From contig JANOQN010000031.1 of assembly GCA_031422315.1 (NCBI GenBank), positions 1-63,229 of the forward strand: a DNA stretch of 63,229 nt, given 5' to 3'. The notes beneath the pieces were generated by a model. That model was not told the DNA's origin. It ran no database searches and saw nothing but the letters and a program-made list of their open reading frames with translations. This document shows positions 35,537 to 45,155 of the stretch, in pieces; position 1 is the first letter of the stretch, and each line of letters begins with the position of its first letter. The stretch comes from JANNYA01 sp031422315 (GTDB lineage Bacteria; Pseudomonadota; Gammaproteobacteria; Xanthomonadales; SZUA-5). A program made the position numbers and the translations under genes.

Positions 35537-37096
35537 TCACATCACCGCTCCAATTTGCCAAGGCACAAATTCGGCTTCACCAAACCCCAATGTTTCGCTA
35601 GCGGAAGCCTCACCTGAAGCCACAGCGATCAGCTTTTCAAAAACCAGCGCGCCAAGTTCATCCACGCTGGCCTCGCCGCGCGCAATGGCGCCGCAATCGA
35701 TGTCGATATCTTCGGGCTGGTGTGCAGCAAGTTGGGAATTGCTGGCGAGCTTTATACTCGGCACCGGTTTTGCACCAAACACCGCGCCGCGCCCGGTGGT
35801 AAACGCCATGATGTTGCAGCCACCGGCGATTTGCCCGGTGGCGCTGCAAGGATCGTAGCCAGGCGTGTCCATGAACTGAAAACCCTTGCGCTGTAGGCGC
35901 TCGCCATAGTGCAAAACATCGACCATCGTGCCGCGCCCGCTTTTAGCCACCGCACCTAAGGATTTTTCCAAAATCGTGCTCAGGCCACCGGCAATATTGC
36001 CCGGTGATGGATTGTTATTCAGATCAGTCTGATGCTTTTCAGCGTAGCGTTCCCACCAGTCCAAGCGAGCCGCGAGTTTGTTAATGACCTCAGTAGATTG
36101 CGCGCGCGCATACAGCAGTGTTTCTGCGCCATAAATTTCCGGGGTTTCAGACAGCACCACGCTGCCGCCTGCAGCAATCAAGCGATCCGCCGCCGCACCC
36201 AGTGCAGGATTTGCGGTAATGCCGCTCCAGCCATCTGAGCCGCCGCACTGCAGCGCCAAACTCAGCTCACTAATCGGTATTGGCTCACGTTTGGCTTTTG
36301 CGGCCAGCTTCAGCAGTTCACGAACAATATCGACACCTTGGTCGATTGCTGGCAGCGTGCCGCCGCTCGCTTGGATCGACATCAATCGAAGCCGCTCACT
36401 GGCTTGCAGATTTTGGCTTTTGACTAGGCGATCAAGCTGATTGACTTCGCAGCCTAAACCAATCAGTAAAACACCGGCAAAATTAGGCTGCTGTGCGTAG
36501 CCAGCTAAGGTACGTTGTAGTAGTTCGATGCCTTCGCCATCGTGTGACATACCGCAGCCGCTAGTGTGCGTGAGCGCAATCACGCCATCGACACCCGGAA
36601 AGCCGATCGGTGAGCCTTCGCCAAAACGCTTAGCGATCTGCTTGGCAACGGTCGCGGAGCAATTCACACTTGTCAGTATGCCGACATAGTTGCGGGTACC
36701 GACCTGGCCGTTTGTGCGTCTAAAGCCCATAAACGTGCGGCTTGCTAATAAGGCATCAGGTTTTGGCGCTGGATAGGCCTGCACGCTGGCGCCGCCGCGC
36801 TTGCTGGCATCAAAGCTTAAGTTGTGCACGTGTACGTGTTCGCCAGCGGCGATATCACGGGTGGCAACACCAATGGCTTGACCGTACTTGCTGACTACGC
36901 TGCCTTGCGCAATCGCGCAGACCGCTAATTTGTGGCCGCGCGCGATCGGCTCAAGCACGGTGAGCAAAGGCTGCGTGAGCTCAAATCCTGCGGGCAAATC
37001 CATCAGTGCCACCGCTACTGCATCGTCGGGATGGATATGCAAAATAGGCTGGATTTCCCGTAGCGGTGCTACTGCGCAATCATTAGTTTGAGTCAT
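35537..37096 (-). CDS. uxaA: Altronate dehydratase UxaA
   Basis: A 519-residue dehydratase converting D-altronate to 2-keto-3-deoxygluconate. It has the N-terminal SAF domain (about 15-95) and the catalytic part with GFRRTNGQVGTRNYVGILTSVNCSATV, LTHTSGCGMS, LQCGGSDGWSGITANPALG, and DTPGYDPCSATGQIAGGCNI, rich in conserved Cys expected to bind an iron cofactor. It is preceded by the UxuB gene (35-bp gap). Altronate is normally made by tagaturonate reductase (UxaB), which is not present as a separate gene here. Confidence 0.95.
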   Translation of the reverse strand: MTQTNDCAVAPLREIQPILHIHPDDAVAVALMDLPAGFELTQPLLTVLEPIARGHKLAVCAIAQGSVVSKYGQAIGVATRDIAAGEHVHVHNLSFDASKRGGASVQAYPAPKPDALLASRTFMGFRRTNGQVGTRNYVGILTSVNCSATVAKQIAKRFGEGSPIGFPGVDGVIALTHTSGCGMSHDGEGIELLQRTLAGYAQQPNFAGVLLIGLGCEVNQLDRLVKSQNLQASERLRLMSIQASGGTLPAIDQGVDIVRELLKLAAKAKREPIPISELSLALQCGGSDGWSGITANPALGAAADRLIAAGGSVVLSETPEIYGAETLLYARAQSTEVINKLAARLDWWERYAEKHQTDLNNNPSPGNIAGGLSTILEKSLGAVAKSGRGTMVDVLHYGERLQRKGFQFMDTPGYDPCSATGQIAGGCNIMAFTTGRGAVFGAKPVPSIKLASNSQLAAHQPEDIDIDCGAIARGEASVDELGALVFEKLIAVASGEASASETLGFGEAEFVPWQIGAVM

Positions 37097-37131
37097 CGTT
37101 GAAGCCCTTGCTTTATACAGACTGGGGTTTT

Positions 37132-38625
37132 TTACAACTTAGGATTATCTGAAGACTGGGTTATTGCAGCAGCCAGTTCGCTTACCGCGCCCGCAGCACC
37201 CAAGCGGCATAGGTTGATATAACTATCCAAAATGGCTTGACGCCAATTTGCATTAAACCGCAAGAAGTCCGGAAAAATCTGTGGCAGCTCGAGTACCGCA
37301 TTGACGTAATCGGTGCGCGAAACACTGGATACGGCTAACACCGCAAATTGATGCGCGAGCGGATCGCGTACATCGATGCGATTGCCTAGCTCATCTTGCC
37401 CGCGGATGTACTTGAGCCACGCAGCCATCGCTAGGCTCAATACCGGCATGGGTTTTTCTTGATCAAGCAGGGCTTGCATGGTGGCAAGCCAGCGCTGCGG
37501 AATTTTTTGCGAGCCATCCATCGCGATTTGCCAAGTGCGATGCGCCAACGCGGCGTTACTAAAGCGCTGGCAAAGTTCCAGCTGGTAGTCCATCAGATCA
37601 AATCCGGGCGGCGCGCTCAGCGTCGGCTGCACTTCTGCGCGCATTAAGTGTTTGACCAATATCGCAAAACCGGTTGCCTGCATGGCATCCGACACGAACT
37701 GGTGCCCGGCTAAGTAGCCTAAGTAAGCCAGCATGGAGTGGCTGCCATTGAGCAGTCGCAGCTTCATCGTTTCAAACGGCGAAACGTCGGCGACTAGCAA
37801 AACACCCACGCGCGCGAGCGGGTCTAGTCGTTTGTCGCTGGCTTCAATCACCCATTGGCTAAAAGGCTCGGCTTTGACCAGCCCTTGATCATTGAAACCA
37901 AAGCGCTTTTCGATGCGCGCACGATCCGCATCCGTCGTCGCGGGCACAATCCGATCAACCATCGAGCATGGAAACAAAACATCCTGGCTAATGCGCTGCG
38001 CAAGGCCTTTGCTTAACGCATGTGCGAAACTTAAAACCAATCCGCGCAGCAGTTTGCCGTTATGCGGCAGGTTATCGCAGCACAGCACGGTAAAGCCTGA
38101 CAAACCGGTGGCAAATCTTGCTTGCAAGGCCCGTGCGATAAGCGCGACGGCGGTTTTTGGCGAAGCACTATTGCTTAGGTCATGAACAATGTCTGGTTGC
38201 TGAAAATTGAGTTCCCCCGTTGCCGGCGAATGGCAATAGCCCTTCTCGGTCACCGTCAGCGTCACCAGCCACGTGCGCGCATCACACAGCGCCGCCATAA
38301 CTTCAGCAGCTTGCGTGGGCGCGTGCAGCACTGCGCTTTGTACGCCAATCCAGCGCACGGATTCCTCACCCTCGGCTAACTGCAAAACGCCATAAAGCCC
38401 GCTTTGAGGATTCAGCTGCTCGGCTACTTCAAGGCTGCGCAGTGACACACCAGTAACTGCGAAGCCTGGCACACCGAGTTCAGCCAGCTTGTCAAAATAC
38501 ACCGCTTGATGCGCGCGATGAAACGCGCCTAAACCTAGATGTACGACGCCACCTTGCGCTAGATATTCAGCGCGCGCGTAGTTCAAGCCGGGTGCCGGAA
38601 GATTGTTAGTTACCAAACGCATCAT
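37132..38625 (-). CDS. uxuB: Fructuronate reductase UxuB (mannitol dehydrogenase family)
   Basis: A 497-residue polyol-dehydrogenase-family reductase expected to convert D-fructuronate to D-mannonate with NADH. The Rossmann start GVVHLGLGAFHRAHQAVYFD, VTEKGYC, CCDNLPHNG and KLRLLNGSHSMLAYLGYLAG are typical of UxuB. It lies 10 bp after uxaC. It is the only reductase of this type in the locus although both a mannonate and an altronate dehydratase are encoded, so it may also reduce tagaturonate. Confidence 0.93.
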   Translation of the reverse strand: MMRLVTNNLPAPGLNYARAEYLAQGGVVHLGLGAFHRAHQAVYFDKLAELGVPGFAVTGVSLRSLEVAEQLNPQSGLYGVLQLAEGEESVRWIGVQSAVLHAPTQAAEVMAALCDARTWLVTLTVTEKGYCHSPATGELNFQQPDIVHDLSNSASPKTAVALIARALQARFATGLSGFTVLCCDNLPHNGKLLRGLVLSFAHALSKGLAQRISQDVLFPCSMVDRIVPATTDADRARIEKRFGFNDQGLVKAEPFSQWVIEASDKRLDPLARVGVLLVADVSPFETMKLRLLNGSHSMLAYLGYLAGHQFVSDAMQATGFAILVKHLMRAEVQPTLSAPPGFDLMDYQLELCQRFSNAALAHRTWQIAMDGSQKIPQRWLATMQALLDQEKPMPVLSLAMAAWLKYIRGQDELGNRIDVRDPLAHQFAVLAVSSVSRTDYVNAVLELPQIFPDFLRFNANWRQAILDSYINLCRLGAAGAVSELAAAITQSSDNPKL

Positions 38626-38635
38626 ATGTCCGAAT

Positions 38636-40087
38636 TCATATCGCAGTATTCAGAGGGCTGCTGCTGCGCGGCAGGCGATAAGCCTCGCGCGCAAGTCGAT
38701 GCGTTAAATCTTGCGCCAGCTCAAAGGCTTCTGACTCATCCAGCCGATGCTCGAGCACTAACTCCGCCAAAAAGCCGCAGTCAATTCGACGTGCAACATC
38801 GTGCCGTGCAGGAATCGATAAGAACGCGCGGGTGTCGTCATTGAAGCCTACCGTGTTGTAGAAGCCTGCGGTTTCCGTGACTTGATGGCGAAACCGGCGC
38901 ATGCCTTCAGGGCTGTCATGGAACCACCAGGATGGGCCCAGCTTTAAACACGGGTAGTGGCCGGCCAGCGGCGCCAGCTCGCGCGCGTAGGTGCTTTCAT
39001 CCAACGTGAAAATAATCAGGCGCAGCGCGGCCTCATTGCCAAACGCATCCAGCAAGGGCTTGAGCGCATGCACGTAATCGGTGCGCATCGGAATATCTGC
39101 GCCTTTATCACGCCCGAAGCGTTCAAACACCGCCAAATTGTGATTGCGACTCGAGCCTGGATGAATCTGCATGATCAAGCCATCGTCTAAGCTCATGCGC
39201 GCCATTTCCGTCAGCATCTGGCCGCGAAACAGCTCACGGTCCTCTGCGCTGGTGCCTTTGAGTACGCGATGAAATAGCGCTTCGGCATCTTTACCGCTCA
39301 GGTTTGCGGTGCGCGCGCTCGGGTGGCCGTGATCGCTACTGGTAGCGCCCATGCGTTGGAAGTAACCGCGCCGGATACGATGTGCCGCTAAATAGCCTTG
39401 CCAAGTGCCGCAGTCTTGTCCGGTTAACTCACCAAATGTCGATAGATTAGTTAGAAATCCTTCGAAATCAGGATCGACCACCGCATCTGGCCGATACGCG
39501 GTTATCACGCGCTGGCCCCAGCCATCACGCTGAATTTTTTGATGCGCGTTTAGTGGGTCGAGTGGTGATTCGGTCGTCGCGATGCATTCAATCTGGAATC
39601 GATCCATCAGCGCGCGCGGGCGAAATTCTGGCGTGGCTAGCGCTGCATTGATGCGATCAAAATAATTGTCGCTATTGCCGCTGTGCAGGCCATGTTCGAA
39701 GCCAAAAACGCTCTGGAATACATGATCAAACCAGATGCGCGAGGGCGTGCCGCGCAGCAGCCAAAAGTTGTCAGCAAACAGACGCCATATTTCGCGCGCT
39801 GCGCTGTCAGTTAGCTGCTCGGGCGGCACACCAATACCTAGTTTTTCCAGTGGAATGCCCTGCGAATAGAGCATTCGATAGACATAGTGATCCGGCTGAA
39901 TGAGCAGCGTGGTGGCATTCGCAAAAGGCTGATTGTCGGCAAACCAAACCGGATCAGTGTGCCCGTGTGGGCTAACGATGGGGCAATCTTTTACGCTGTT
40001 ATAGAGCCGCCTTGCTAGGCTACGTACGCTGGCTTCGATAGGCAATAAGCGATCCGGGTGGTTAAAGGCAATCAGGGGTGCAGTCAT
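38636..40087 (-). CDS. uxaC: Uronate isomerase UxaC
   Basis: A 483-residue amidohydrolase-superfamily isomerase that interconverts D-glucuronate and D-fructuronate, and D-galacturonate and D-tagaturonate. Family motifs: CPIVSPHGHTDPVWFADN (metal His), NATTLLIQPDHYVYRMLYSQGI, MQIHPGSSRNHN, LGPSWWFHDSPEGMRRF and NDDTRAFLSIPARHDVARR. Its start overlaps the GntR regulator stop by 4 bp. It is the first catabolic gene of the minus-strand arm. Confidence 0.97.
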   Translation of the reverse strand: MTAPLIAFNHPDRLLPIEASVRSLARRLYNSVKDCPIVSPHGHTDPVWFADNQPFANATTLLIQPDHYVYRMLYSQGIPLEKLGIGVPPEQLTDSAAREIWRLFADNFWLLRGTPSRIWFDHVFQSVFGFEHGLHSGNSDNYFDRINAALATPEFRPRALMDRFQIECIATTESPLDPLNAHQKIQRDGWGQRVITAYRPDAVVDPDFEGFLTNLSTFGELTGQDCGTWQGYLAAHRIRRGYFQRMGATSSDHGHPSARTANLSGKDAEALFHRVLKGTSAEDRELFRGQMLTEMARMSLDDGLIMQIHPGSSRNHNLAVFERFGRDKGADIPMRTDYVHALKPLLDAFGNEAALRLIIFTLDESTYARELAPLAGHYPCLKLGPSWWFHDSPEGMRRFRHQVTETAGFYNTVGFNDDTRAFLSIPARHDVARRIDCGFLAELVLEHRLDESEAFELAQDLTHRLAREAYRLPRSSSPLNTAI

Positions 40088-40941
40088 TTGGGTCCAGGTC
40101 GAGATGGTTTTGGTTTTTGTTTTGGTTTTGAAATAGAAGGCATGCTTGAATCTTGCGTTGGTTCAAAGCGCTGCAAATCGCCGAGATAGCGCTTGCGCTG
40201 TTCGTCAATACGCACTTGCATCGCGGAGAGCTCTTTGGCCTCGGCGGCCTTGATTAGATCGTCGATCACGCGCATCAAATGTGCGCGCATGGCGGCCCTG
40301 GCGCGCTCAGGTTCGCGTGCTTCGATAGCGTCAAACACTGCAGTGTGCTCATCAATACGCGGCTTAATGCCGGCGGCGCGCACTTGGGTCAGCGATTGCG
40401 CGACTTGCGCCGAGCCGCTGCGGGCATCCCATAGCGCTTCAATGACATAAACAATCGCCGCGTTTTGTGTGGCGCGCGCAATTTGCACGTGAAATTCGCG
40501 ATCGGCAAGTTCGCCCGGAATATTGAGGCGATCTTCTTCCATCATGGCAGCAAGCGCTTGGCGAATCGCTTCGATTTGTTCGCGGGTGGCAAGCTTTGCC
40601 GCCAGCGCAGCGGACTCACCTTCGAACATGCAGCGCGCCTCGATGAGCTCCAACATGCTGATTGATGATTCCAGCGCGCGCGCGCGTTTCGCTTGCAGGC
40701 TCACGACGTAGACGCCCGAGCCGGTTTTTATTTCGACGAGACCATCTCTCTCTAAAATCAATAGTGCTTCGCGCACGGTTGGCCGGCCGACTTTAAAGCT
40801 TTCGGCGAATTCGCGCTCAGCCGGTAAGCGCGAACCAATCGCATACTCGCCCGCAGCAATGCTTGCTGCGAGCTGTTCTGCAATTTGTTCGCCTAACCGC
40901 TTCGATTTTATTGGTGTTACCAGTTGCTTGTCAGTGGACAT
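40084..40941 (-). CDS. GntR family regulator, FCD (FadR/UxuR) subfamily
   Basis: A 285-residue repressor-type regulator. The N-terminal winged helix (about 10-80) has SRLPAEREFAESFKVGRPTVREALLILERDGLVEIKTGSGVYV. The FCD ligand domain (about 95-240) carries the metal-binding Asp/His residues in DREFHVQIARAT, DEHTAVFDAI and MRAHLMRV. A Lys/Pro-rich tail ends the protein. It leads the uxaC-uxuB-uxaA operon and is divergent from manD, so it likely controls both arms in response to a uronate. The candidate operator is the GGTAATACC palindrome before the TonB receptor, with a weaker match (ATACCAAT) at its own start codon. Confidence 0.92.
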   Translation of the reverse strand: MSTDKQLVTPIKSKRLGEQIAEQLAASIAAGEYAIGSRLPAEREFAESFKVGRPTVREALLILERDGLVEIKTGSGVYVVSLQAKRARALESSISMLELIEARCMFEGESAALAAKLATREQIEAIRQALAAMMEEDRLNIPGELADREFHVQIARATQNAAIVYVIEALWDARSGSAQVAQSLTQVRAAGIKPRIDEHTAVFDAIEAREPERARAAMRAHLMRVIDDLIKAAEAKELSAMQVRIDEQRKRYLGDLQRFEPTQDSSMPSISKPKQKPKPSRPGPK

Positions 40942-41110
40942 ACCAATTATGATCCTGCTCTGTGAGAAAGCGCAAGCCTAGCAGCTTCATATTTTGACTG
41001 CACACAAGCTTCACTTTTTGCGTTTTTGGATTAACTGTACTCAGCAACTTCTTAAAACAAGCACCCGCCCTACTAGTCAAATCATTGTTAATTCAATCTC
41101 GAGATAGCCT
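40942..41110. promoter_or_regulatory. Divergent control region between the GntR gene and manD
   Basis: A 169-bp region must drive both arms of the uronate locus. On the minus strand AATTGGTATG spans the start codon of the regulator and matches one half of the TTGGTAATACCAA-type palindrome found at 51157 and 51471. I see no full operator and no confident promoter on either strand. Confidence 0.45.
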
Positions 41111-42322
41111 ATGAAAATCGTTGCCGCCCGCGTGATCGTTACTTGCCCGGGAAGAAATTTTGTCACTTTGAAGATTGAAACCGACCAAGGCGTCTACGGA
41201 ATTGGCGATGCCACCATCAACGGACGGGAAAAAGCTGCGGTTGCTTATTTAGAAGAACACGTCATTCCGGCGTTGATTGGCCGCGACCCGCGTCAGATAG
41301 AAGACATTTGGCAATACCTGTATCGCGGCGTTTATTGGCGGCGTGGTTCGGTAACCATGACGTGCATTGCCTCGGTGGATATGGCGCTTTGGGATATCAA
41401 AGCCAAAATGGCGAATATGCCGCTGTATCAATTGCTCGGCGGCGCATCGCGCAGTTCGGTTATGGTTTACGGCCATGCAAACGGGCGCGACACTGCCGAG
41501 GTGATTGATGAAGTCGCCAAATACCAATCGATGGGCTACCGTGCAATACGTGTGCAAAGCGGCGTGCCGGGGCTTGAAGAAAGCTATGGCGTGGGCAAAG
41601 GCAAGCTTTTCTATGAGCCTGCAGACCGCGGCGAAGTAGCCAAGGAAACCCTATGGAGCACACCCGAATATTTGGACTTTATGCCCAAGCTGCTCGATAA
41701 AGTGCGTGAAAAATTCGGCTTTGGTGTTGAGCTGCTACACGATGTACATCACCGCTTGACGCCAATCGAAGCGGCGCGCTTGGGCAAATCACTGGAGCCC
41801 TATCGCATGTTTTGGATTGAAGACCCTACGCCTGCCGAGAATCAAGAGTCTTTGCGTTTGATCCGGCAACACACCGTAACCCCGATTGCAATTGGTGAGA
41901 TCTTTGATTCCATCCATGATTGCCATCAGTTGATTAAAGAACAGCTGATCGACTATATCCGCGCGACTGTTTTGCACGCAGGCGGCATTACCCATTTGCG
42001 CCGAATTGCTGACTTGGCTGCGCTTTACCATGTGCGAACCGGCTGCCACGGCGCAACTGATCTTTCGCCCATCACCATGGGCTGCGCGCTGCATTTTGAT
42101 TTGTGGGTGCCCAACTTTGGCGTGCAGGAATACATGCGGCATAGCGCAGAGACGGATGCGGTATTTCCACACGCTTATAGCTTTGCTAGCGGCTATTTGC
42201 ATCCGGGCGACCACATCGGCCATGGGGTCGATATTGATGAAAAACTCGCCGCGCGCTACCCGTATAGCGCGGCCTATTTGCCCGTTGCGCGCCTGCGCGA
42301 TGGCACCATGTGGAATTGGTGA
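41111..42322 (+). CDS. manD: D-mannonate dehydratase, enolase superfamily (ManD)
   Basis: A 403-residue ManD that dehydrates D-mannonate to 2-keto-3-deoxygluconate. It belongs to the enolase superfamily and replaces the unrelated UxuA. Signature stretch: GVELLHDVHHRLTPIEAA with metal Asp and catalytic His, WIEDPTPAENQ (Glu), AIGEIFDS (Glu), TVLHAGGITHLRRIA and TGCHGATDLSP (His). The N-terminal capping domain has VTCPGRNFVTLKIETDQGVYGIGDATINGRE. It is the first gene of the plus-strand operon. It has no signal peptide, unlike the two other enolase-superfamily proteins in this locus. Confidence 0.96.
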   Translation: MKIVAARVIVTCPGRNFVTLKIETDQGVYGIGDATINGREKAAVAYLEEHVIPALIGRDPRQIEDIWQYLYRGVYWRRGSVTMTCIASVDMALWDIKAKMANMPLYQLLGGASRSSVMVYGHANGRDTAEVIDEVAKYQSMGYRAIRVQSGVPGLEESYGVGKGKLFYEPADRGEVAKETLWSTPEYLDFMPKLLDKVREKFGFGVELLHDVHHRLTPIEAARLGKSLEPYRMFWIEDPTPAENQESLRLIRQHTVTPIAIGEIFDSIHDCHQLIKEQLIDYIRATVLHAGGITHLRRIADLAALYHVRTGCHGATDLSPITMGCALHFDLWVPNFGVQEYMRHSAETDAVFPHAYSFASGYLHPGDHIGHGVDIDEKLAARYPYSAAYLPVARLRDGTMWNW

Positions 42323-42369
42323 TGCCGATAGCTACCCGTAAATTGAAAACTTCATCGAGGCCGTAGCGC

Positions 42370-43311
42370 ATGTCGAAAATTGCAAAAATCGCCTGCATCG
42401 GCGAATGCATGCTAGAAGTGTTTGATCAGGGCGATGGCAGCGCGCGCTTCGCCTTCGGAGGCGATTCGCTCAACACCGCGATCTATTTGGCAAGGCTAGG
42501 CGTGCCGGTAGATTACCTCACCGCGCTTGGCGATGATCCTTACAGCGCTCGGTTAATGCAGGCGTGGGCGGCGGAGGGCGTTGGCACGCAGCAAGTTTTG
42601 CGAATTGCGGGCGAATTGCCAGGGCTGTACACCATTCGTGTCGATACTGAGGGCGAACGTCAGTTCTATTACTGGCGTTCGCAGGCGCCAGTAAAACGCC
42701 TATTCTCATTTCCTGAAAGTGCTGCGCTTGAAGATCAGTTAGTAAGCTATCCATGGCTGTATTTTACTGGCATTACCCTGATGGTGCTTAATAGCGATGA
42801 TCGCGAACGGTTCTACCACGCTCTGCTGCGCGCCAAAGCAGGCGGCAGCAAGATCATATTTGATAGCAATTACCGCAAGCGCGGATGGGCCAGCGCAGCC
42901 GATGCCGCGCAGGAATTCCAGCGCTTTATCGCGCTTTGCGAAGTGTATTTGCCCAGCAGCGATGATGCCGCAGCCGTGTTCGGTCATAGCAGTGCTGAAT
43001 CTACTTTTGCGCAGTTTGAGGCAATTCCCGAAGTCGTGCTTAAAGATGGGCAGCGCGGCTGCACGCTCAAAATAGCTGGCGAAAAAGTCCAGATTGCTGC
43101 GGTAAAAGTTGAGCGCGTGATCGATTCAACCGCCGCCGGGGATTCATTTAACGCGGCCTATTTGGCTATGCGCCTGCTGGGCGAAAGCCCCGCATTCAGT
43201 GCGGCATATGCTGCGGAACTTGCGGCGGTGGTGGTGCAAAACAAGGGCGCTATTATTGATCGCCCGCCGATGTCGCGTTTTCTAGGTGCCTTGCGGCATC
43301 GATATAGCTGA
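42370..43311 (+). CDS. kdgK: 2-keto-3-deoxygluconate kinase KdgK
   Basis: A 313-residue PfkB-family kinase that phosphorylates 2-keto-3-deoxygluconate to KDPG. The opening IACIGECMLEVFDQGDG, the FAFGGDSLNTAIYLARLG substrate-binding stretch, FYYWRSQAPVKRLF and the catalytic STAAGDSFNAAYLA are characteristic. It takes the common product of ManD and UxaA. KDPG aldolase is not in the window. It follows manD by 47 bp and precedes the glucuronidase by 6 bp. Confidence 0.95.
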   Translation: MSKIAKIACIGECMLEVFDQGDGSARFAFGGDSLNTAIYLARLGVPVDYLTALGDDPYSARLMQAWAAEGVGTQQVLRIAGELPGLYTIRVDTEGERQFYYWRSQAPVKRLFSFPESAALEDQLVSYPWLYFTGITLMVLNSDDRERFYHALLRAKAGGSKIIFDSNYRKRGWASAADAAQEFQRFIALCEVYLPSSDDAAAVFGHSSAESTFAQFEAIPEVVLKDGQRGCTLKIAGEKVQIAAVKVERVIDSTAAGDSFNAAYLAMRLLGESPAFSAAYAAELAAVVVQNKGAIIDRPPMSRFLGALRHRYS

Positions 43312-43317
43312 CAAGCC

Positions 43318-45153
43318 ATGCGCGAAAAACGACACGATACCGTTGAGGCAAGCTTGCTGCATCGCAATGAGCGCAATGCCGTGCGCGATTACACGAGCTT
43401 AGCCGGGCTTTGGGAAGCTTGCCTTGAGTCGCAAGCAATCAAAGGGGTTGGTGGTGTGCCCGATTTTAAGTCAGCGGGTTTTTTGGCGGTTCCGGGCAGC
43501 ATTAATGAGCAATGGTCCGAACGCGGCTATCGCGATCTCCTGGGGCCGTTTTTACTTCGCAAGCGTTTCCAAGTGCCCGCCGCTAGCCTGGGGCGCGATG
43601 CCGTGTTGCGCTTTGCCAGTGCCGATTTAAGCGCCGATGTTTGGCTAGATGGCATCAAGCTCGGTGCTAACAGCGCGCCGTTTTTGCCGTTTTGCTTTGA
43701 TCTAGGCGAACTGATTCCCGGCGCTTGGCATGAGCTGCTGGTGCGAATTGATTCAAGGCTGGCACTTGATCATCCGCTGCCCGGGGTTACGTTAGACACC
43801 TATCGAAACGAGGGCCGCCTAAAAGATGAAATGTACCCGCCGGTGCGTTACGATTTCTTCCCATTCAGCGGCATCCACCGCGAACCGACGCTGCAGTGGC
43901 TTCCTAAAACCCGGCTAAACGCCCCGCAGTGCGATCCATCCTGGAATTTTGCGGCGCAGAAGGCGATGCTCAGTATTTTCGGTACCGTGCATGCCAGTAA
44001 CTTTGCTGAAACAGCCACCGTGCATATTGAGCTGAGTGAGCAACCGAACTCGCCAACGGTGTTTTCGCAAAGCTTTAAACTAGCCGAGTACCAACAGGGT
44101 GTTTCCTTAAAAATCTCAGGACTTAAACCATGGAGCCCTGAGAGTCCGCAACGCTACAACCTCACGATTAGCCTGCGCGATGCGAGTGGGGTTCTTTGCG
44201 ATCAAATTCAGCGCCGCATTGGCTTTCGCTCGATTAGCTGGCATAGCGGCCAGTTGTGCATCAACAATGCGCCGGTGCAGTTAAAAGGCTTTGGCATGCA
44301 TGAAGATTTTCCCGTGCTGGGCAAAGCGCAAAATCTAGCGCTAACGGTCAAAGATTTTGAACTGCTGCGCTGGTGCGGCGCGAATAGTTTTCGCACCTCG
44401 CACTACCCTTATGCAGAGGAAACACTCGAGCTGGCTGAAGAGCTTGGTTTTATGGTGATATCCGAAGCGGCGTCGGTCAATTTGGACTTCCGCCACGTGA
44501 CTGATGCCACGCTGATCGCGCACCAAAGTCAGATCGCACGACTGTTTACGCGTGATCGCGAACGCTGCTGCGTAATCGCCTGGAGTATAACCAATGAGCC
44601 TGGCTACCTTGCCGAAACCCAATACAAGCAGCGCGCACCGGCGTACTTCAATGCGCTTTCTAACTATGCGCGCAGCTTAGATAGTTCCAGAGCGATCACC
44701 GCAGCCAATGTCGGCAGTCGGCACGGTTTGGTCGATCCACTTTATCAGCACTGCGACATTCTGATGTTGAATCGATACTTGGGCTGGTATGAGCAGCCTG
44801 CGCAGCTAGAGCGTGCAACGGCAATGCTGCGAGAGGAGCTCAGCGCATTGGCGCAGCTGTATCCTGGCAAGCCTATGTTGCTATCGGAATTTGGCGCGGA
44901 CGCAATCGCTGGTATGCACGCTACCACCGATCAGCTCTTCACCGAAGAATATCAGGCGAATCTTATTGAAGCGTATTGGGAAGTCATTTGCAGCCAGCCG
45001 CAGCTGATTGGCGGGCATGTTTGGAATTTCGCCGATTTTCGCACCGCGCAACATTTTAGGCGCGTCGTCATGAATCACAAAGGTGTTTTCACCCGTACGC
45101 GTGATCCAAAAATGGCAGCCTGGACGCTGCGCCGAATCTGGAAAGGAAGCTAG
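43318..45153 (+). CDS. uidA: Beta-glucuronidase, GH2 family
   Basis: A 611-residue GH2 enzyme without a signal peptide, expected to hydrolyse beta-glucuronides in the cytoplasm. The sugar-binding and Ig-like domains cover about 1-290 and the TIM barrel about 290-611. Acid/base Glu is in WSITNEPGY, nucleophile Glu in MLLSEFGADAIAG; KGFGMHEDFPVLGKA and SFRTSHYPYAEE are typical of beta-glucuronidases. It lies between kdgK and the SSS symporter and provides glucuronate to UxaC. Beta-glucuronidase is the best call; a related beta-galacturonidase is possible. Confidence 0.9.
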   Translation: MREKRHDTVEASLLHRNERNAVRDYTSLAGLWEACLESQAIKGVGGVPDFKSAGFLAVPGSINEQWSERGYRDLLGPFLLRKRFQVPAASLGRDAVLRFASADLSADVWLDGIKLGANSAPFLPFCFDLGELIPGAWHELLVRIDSRLALDHPLPGVTLDTYRNEGRLKDEMYPPVRYDFFPFSGIHREPTLQWLPKTRLNAPQCDPSWNFAAQKAMLSIFGTVHASNFAETATVHIELSEQPNSPTVFSQSFKLAEYQQGVSLKISGLKPWSPESPQRYNLTISLRDASGVLCDQIQRRIGFRSISWHSGQLCINNAPVQLKGFGMHEDFPVLGKAQNLALTVKDFELLRWCGANSFRTSHYPYAEETLELAEELGFMVISEAASVNLDFRHVTDATLIAHQSQIARLFTRDRERCCVIAWSITNEPGYLAETQYKQRAPAYFNALSNYARSLDSSRAITAANVGSRHGLVDPLYQHCDILMLNRYLGWYEQPAQLERATAMLREELSALAQLYPGKPMLLSEFGADAIAGMHATTDQLFTEEYQANLIEAYWEVICSQPQLIGGHVWNFADFRTAQHFRRVVMNHKGVFTRTRDPKMAAWTLRRIWKGS

Positions 45154-45155
45154 TT

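Noticed and set aside
35391..35561. 57-residue N-terminal extension of the GH2 gene
   Set aside because: It would translate the composite repeat (VIPAQAGIQ, WIPAFAGMT) and overlap the end of uxaA. Starts nearer the signal peptide are preferred.
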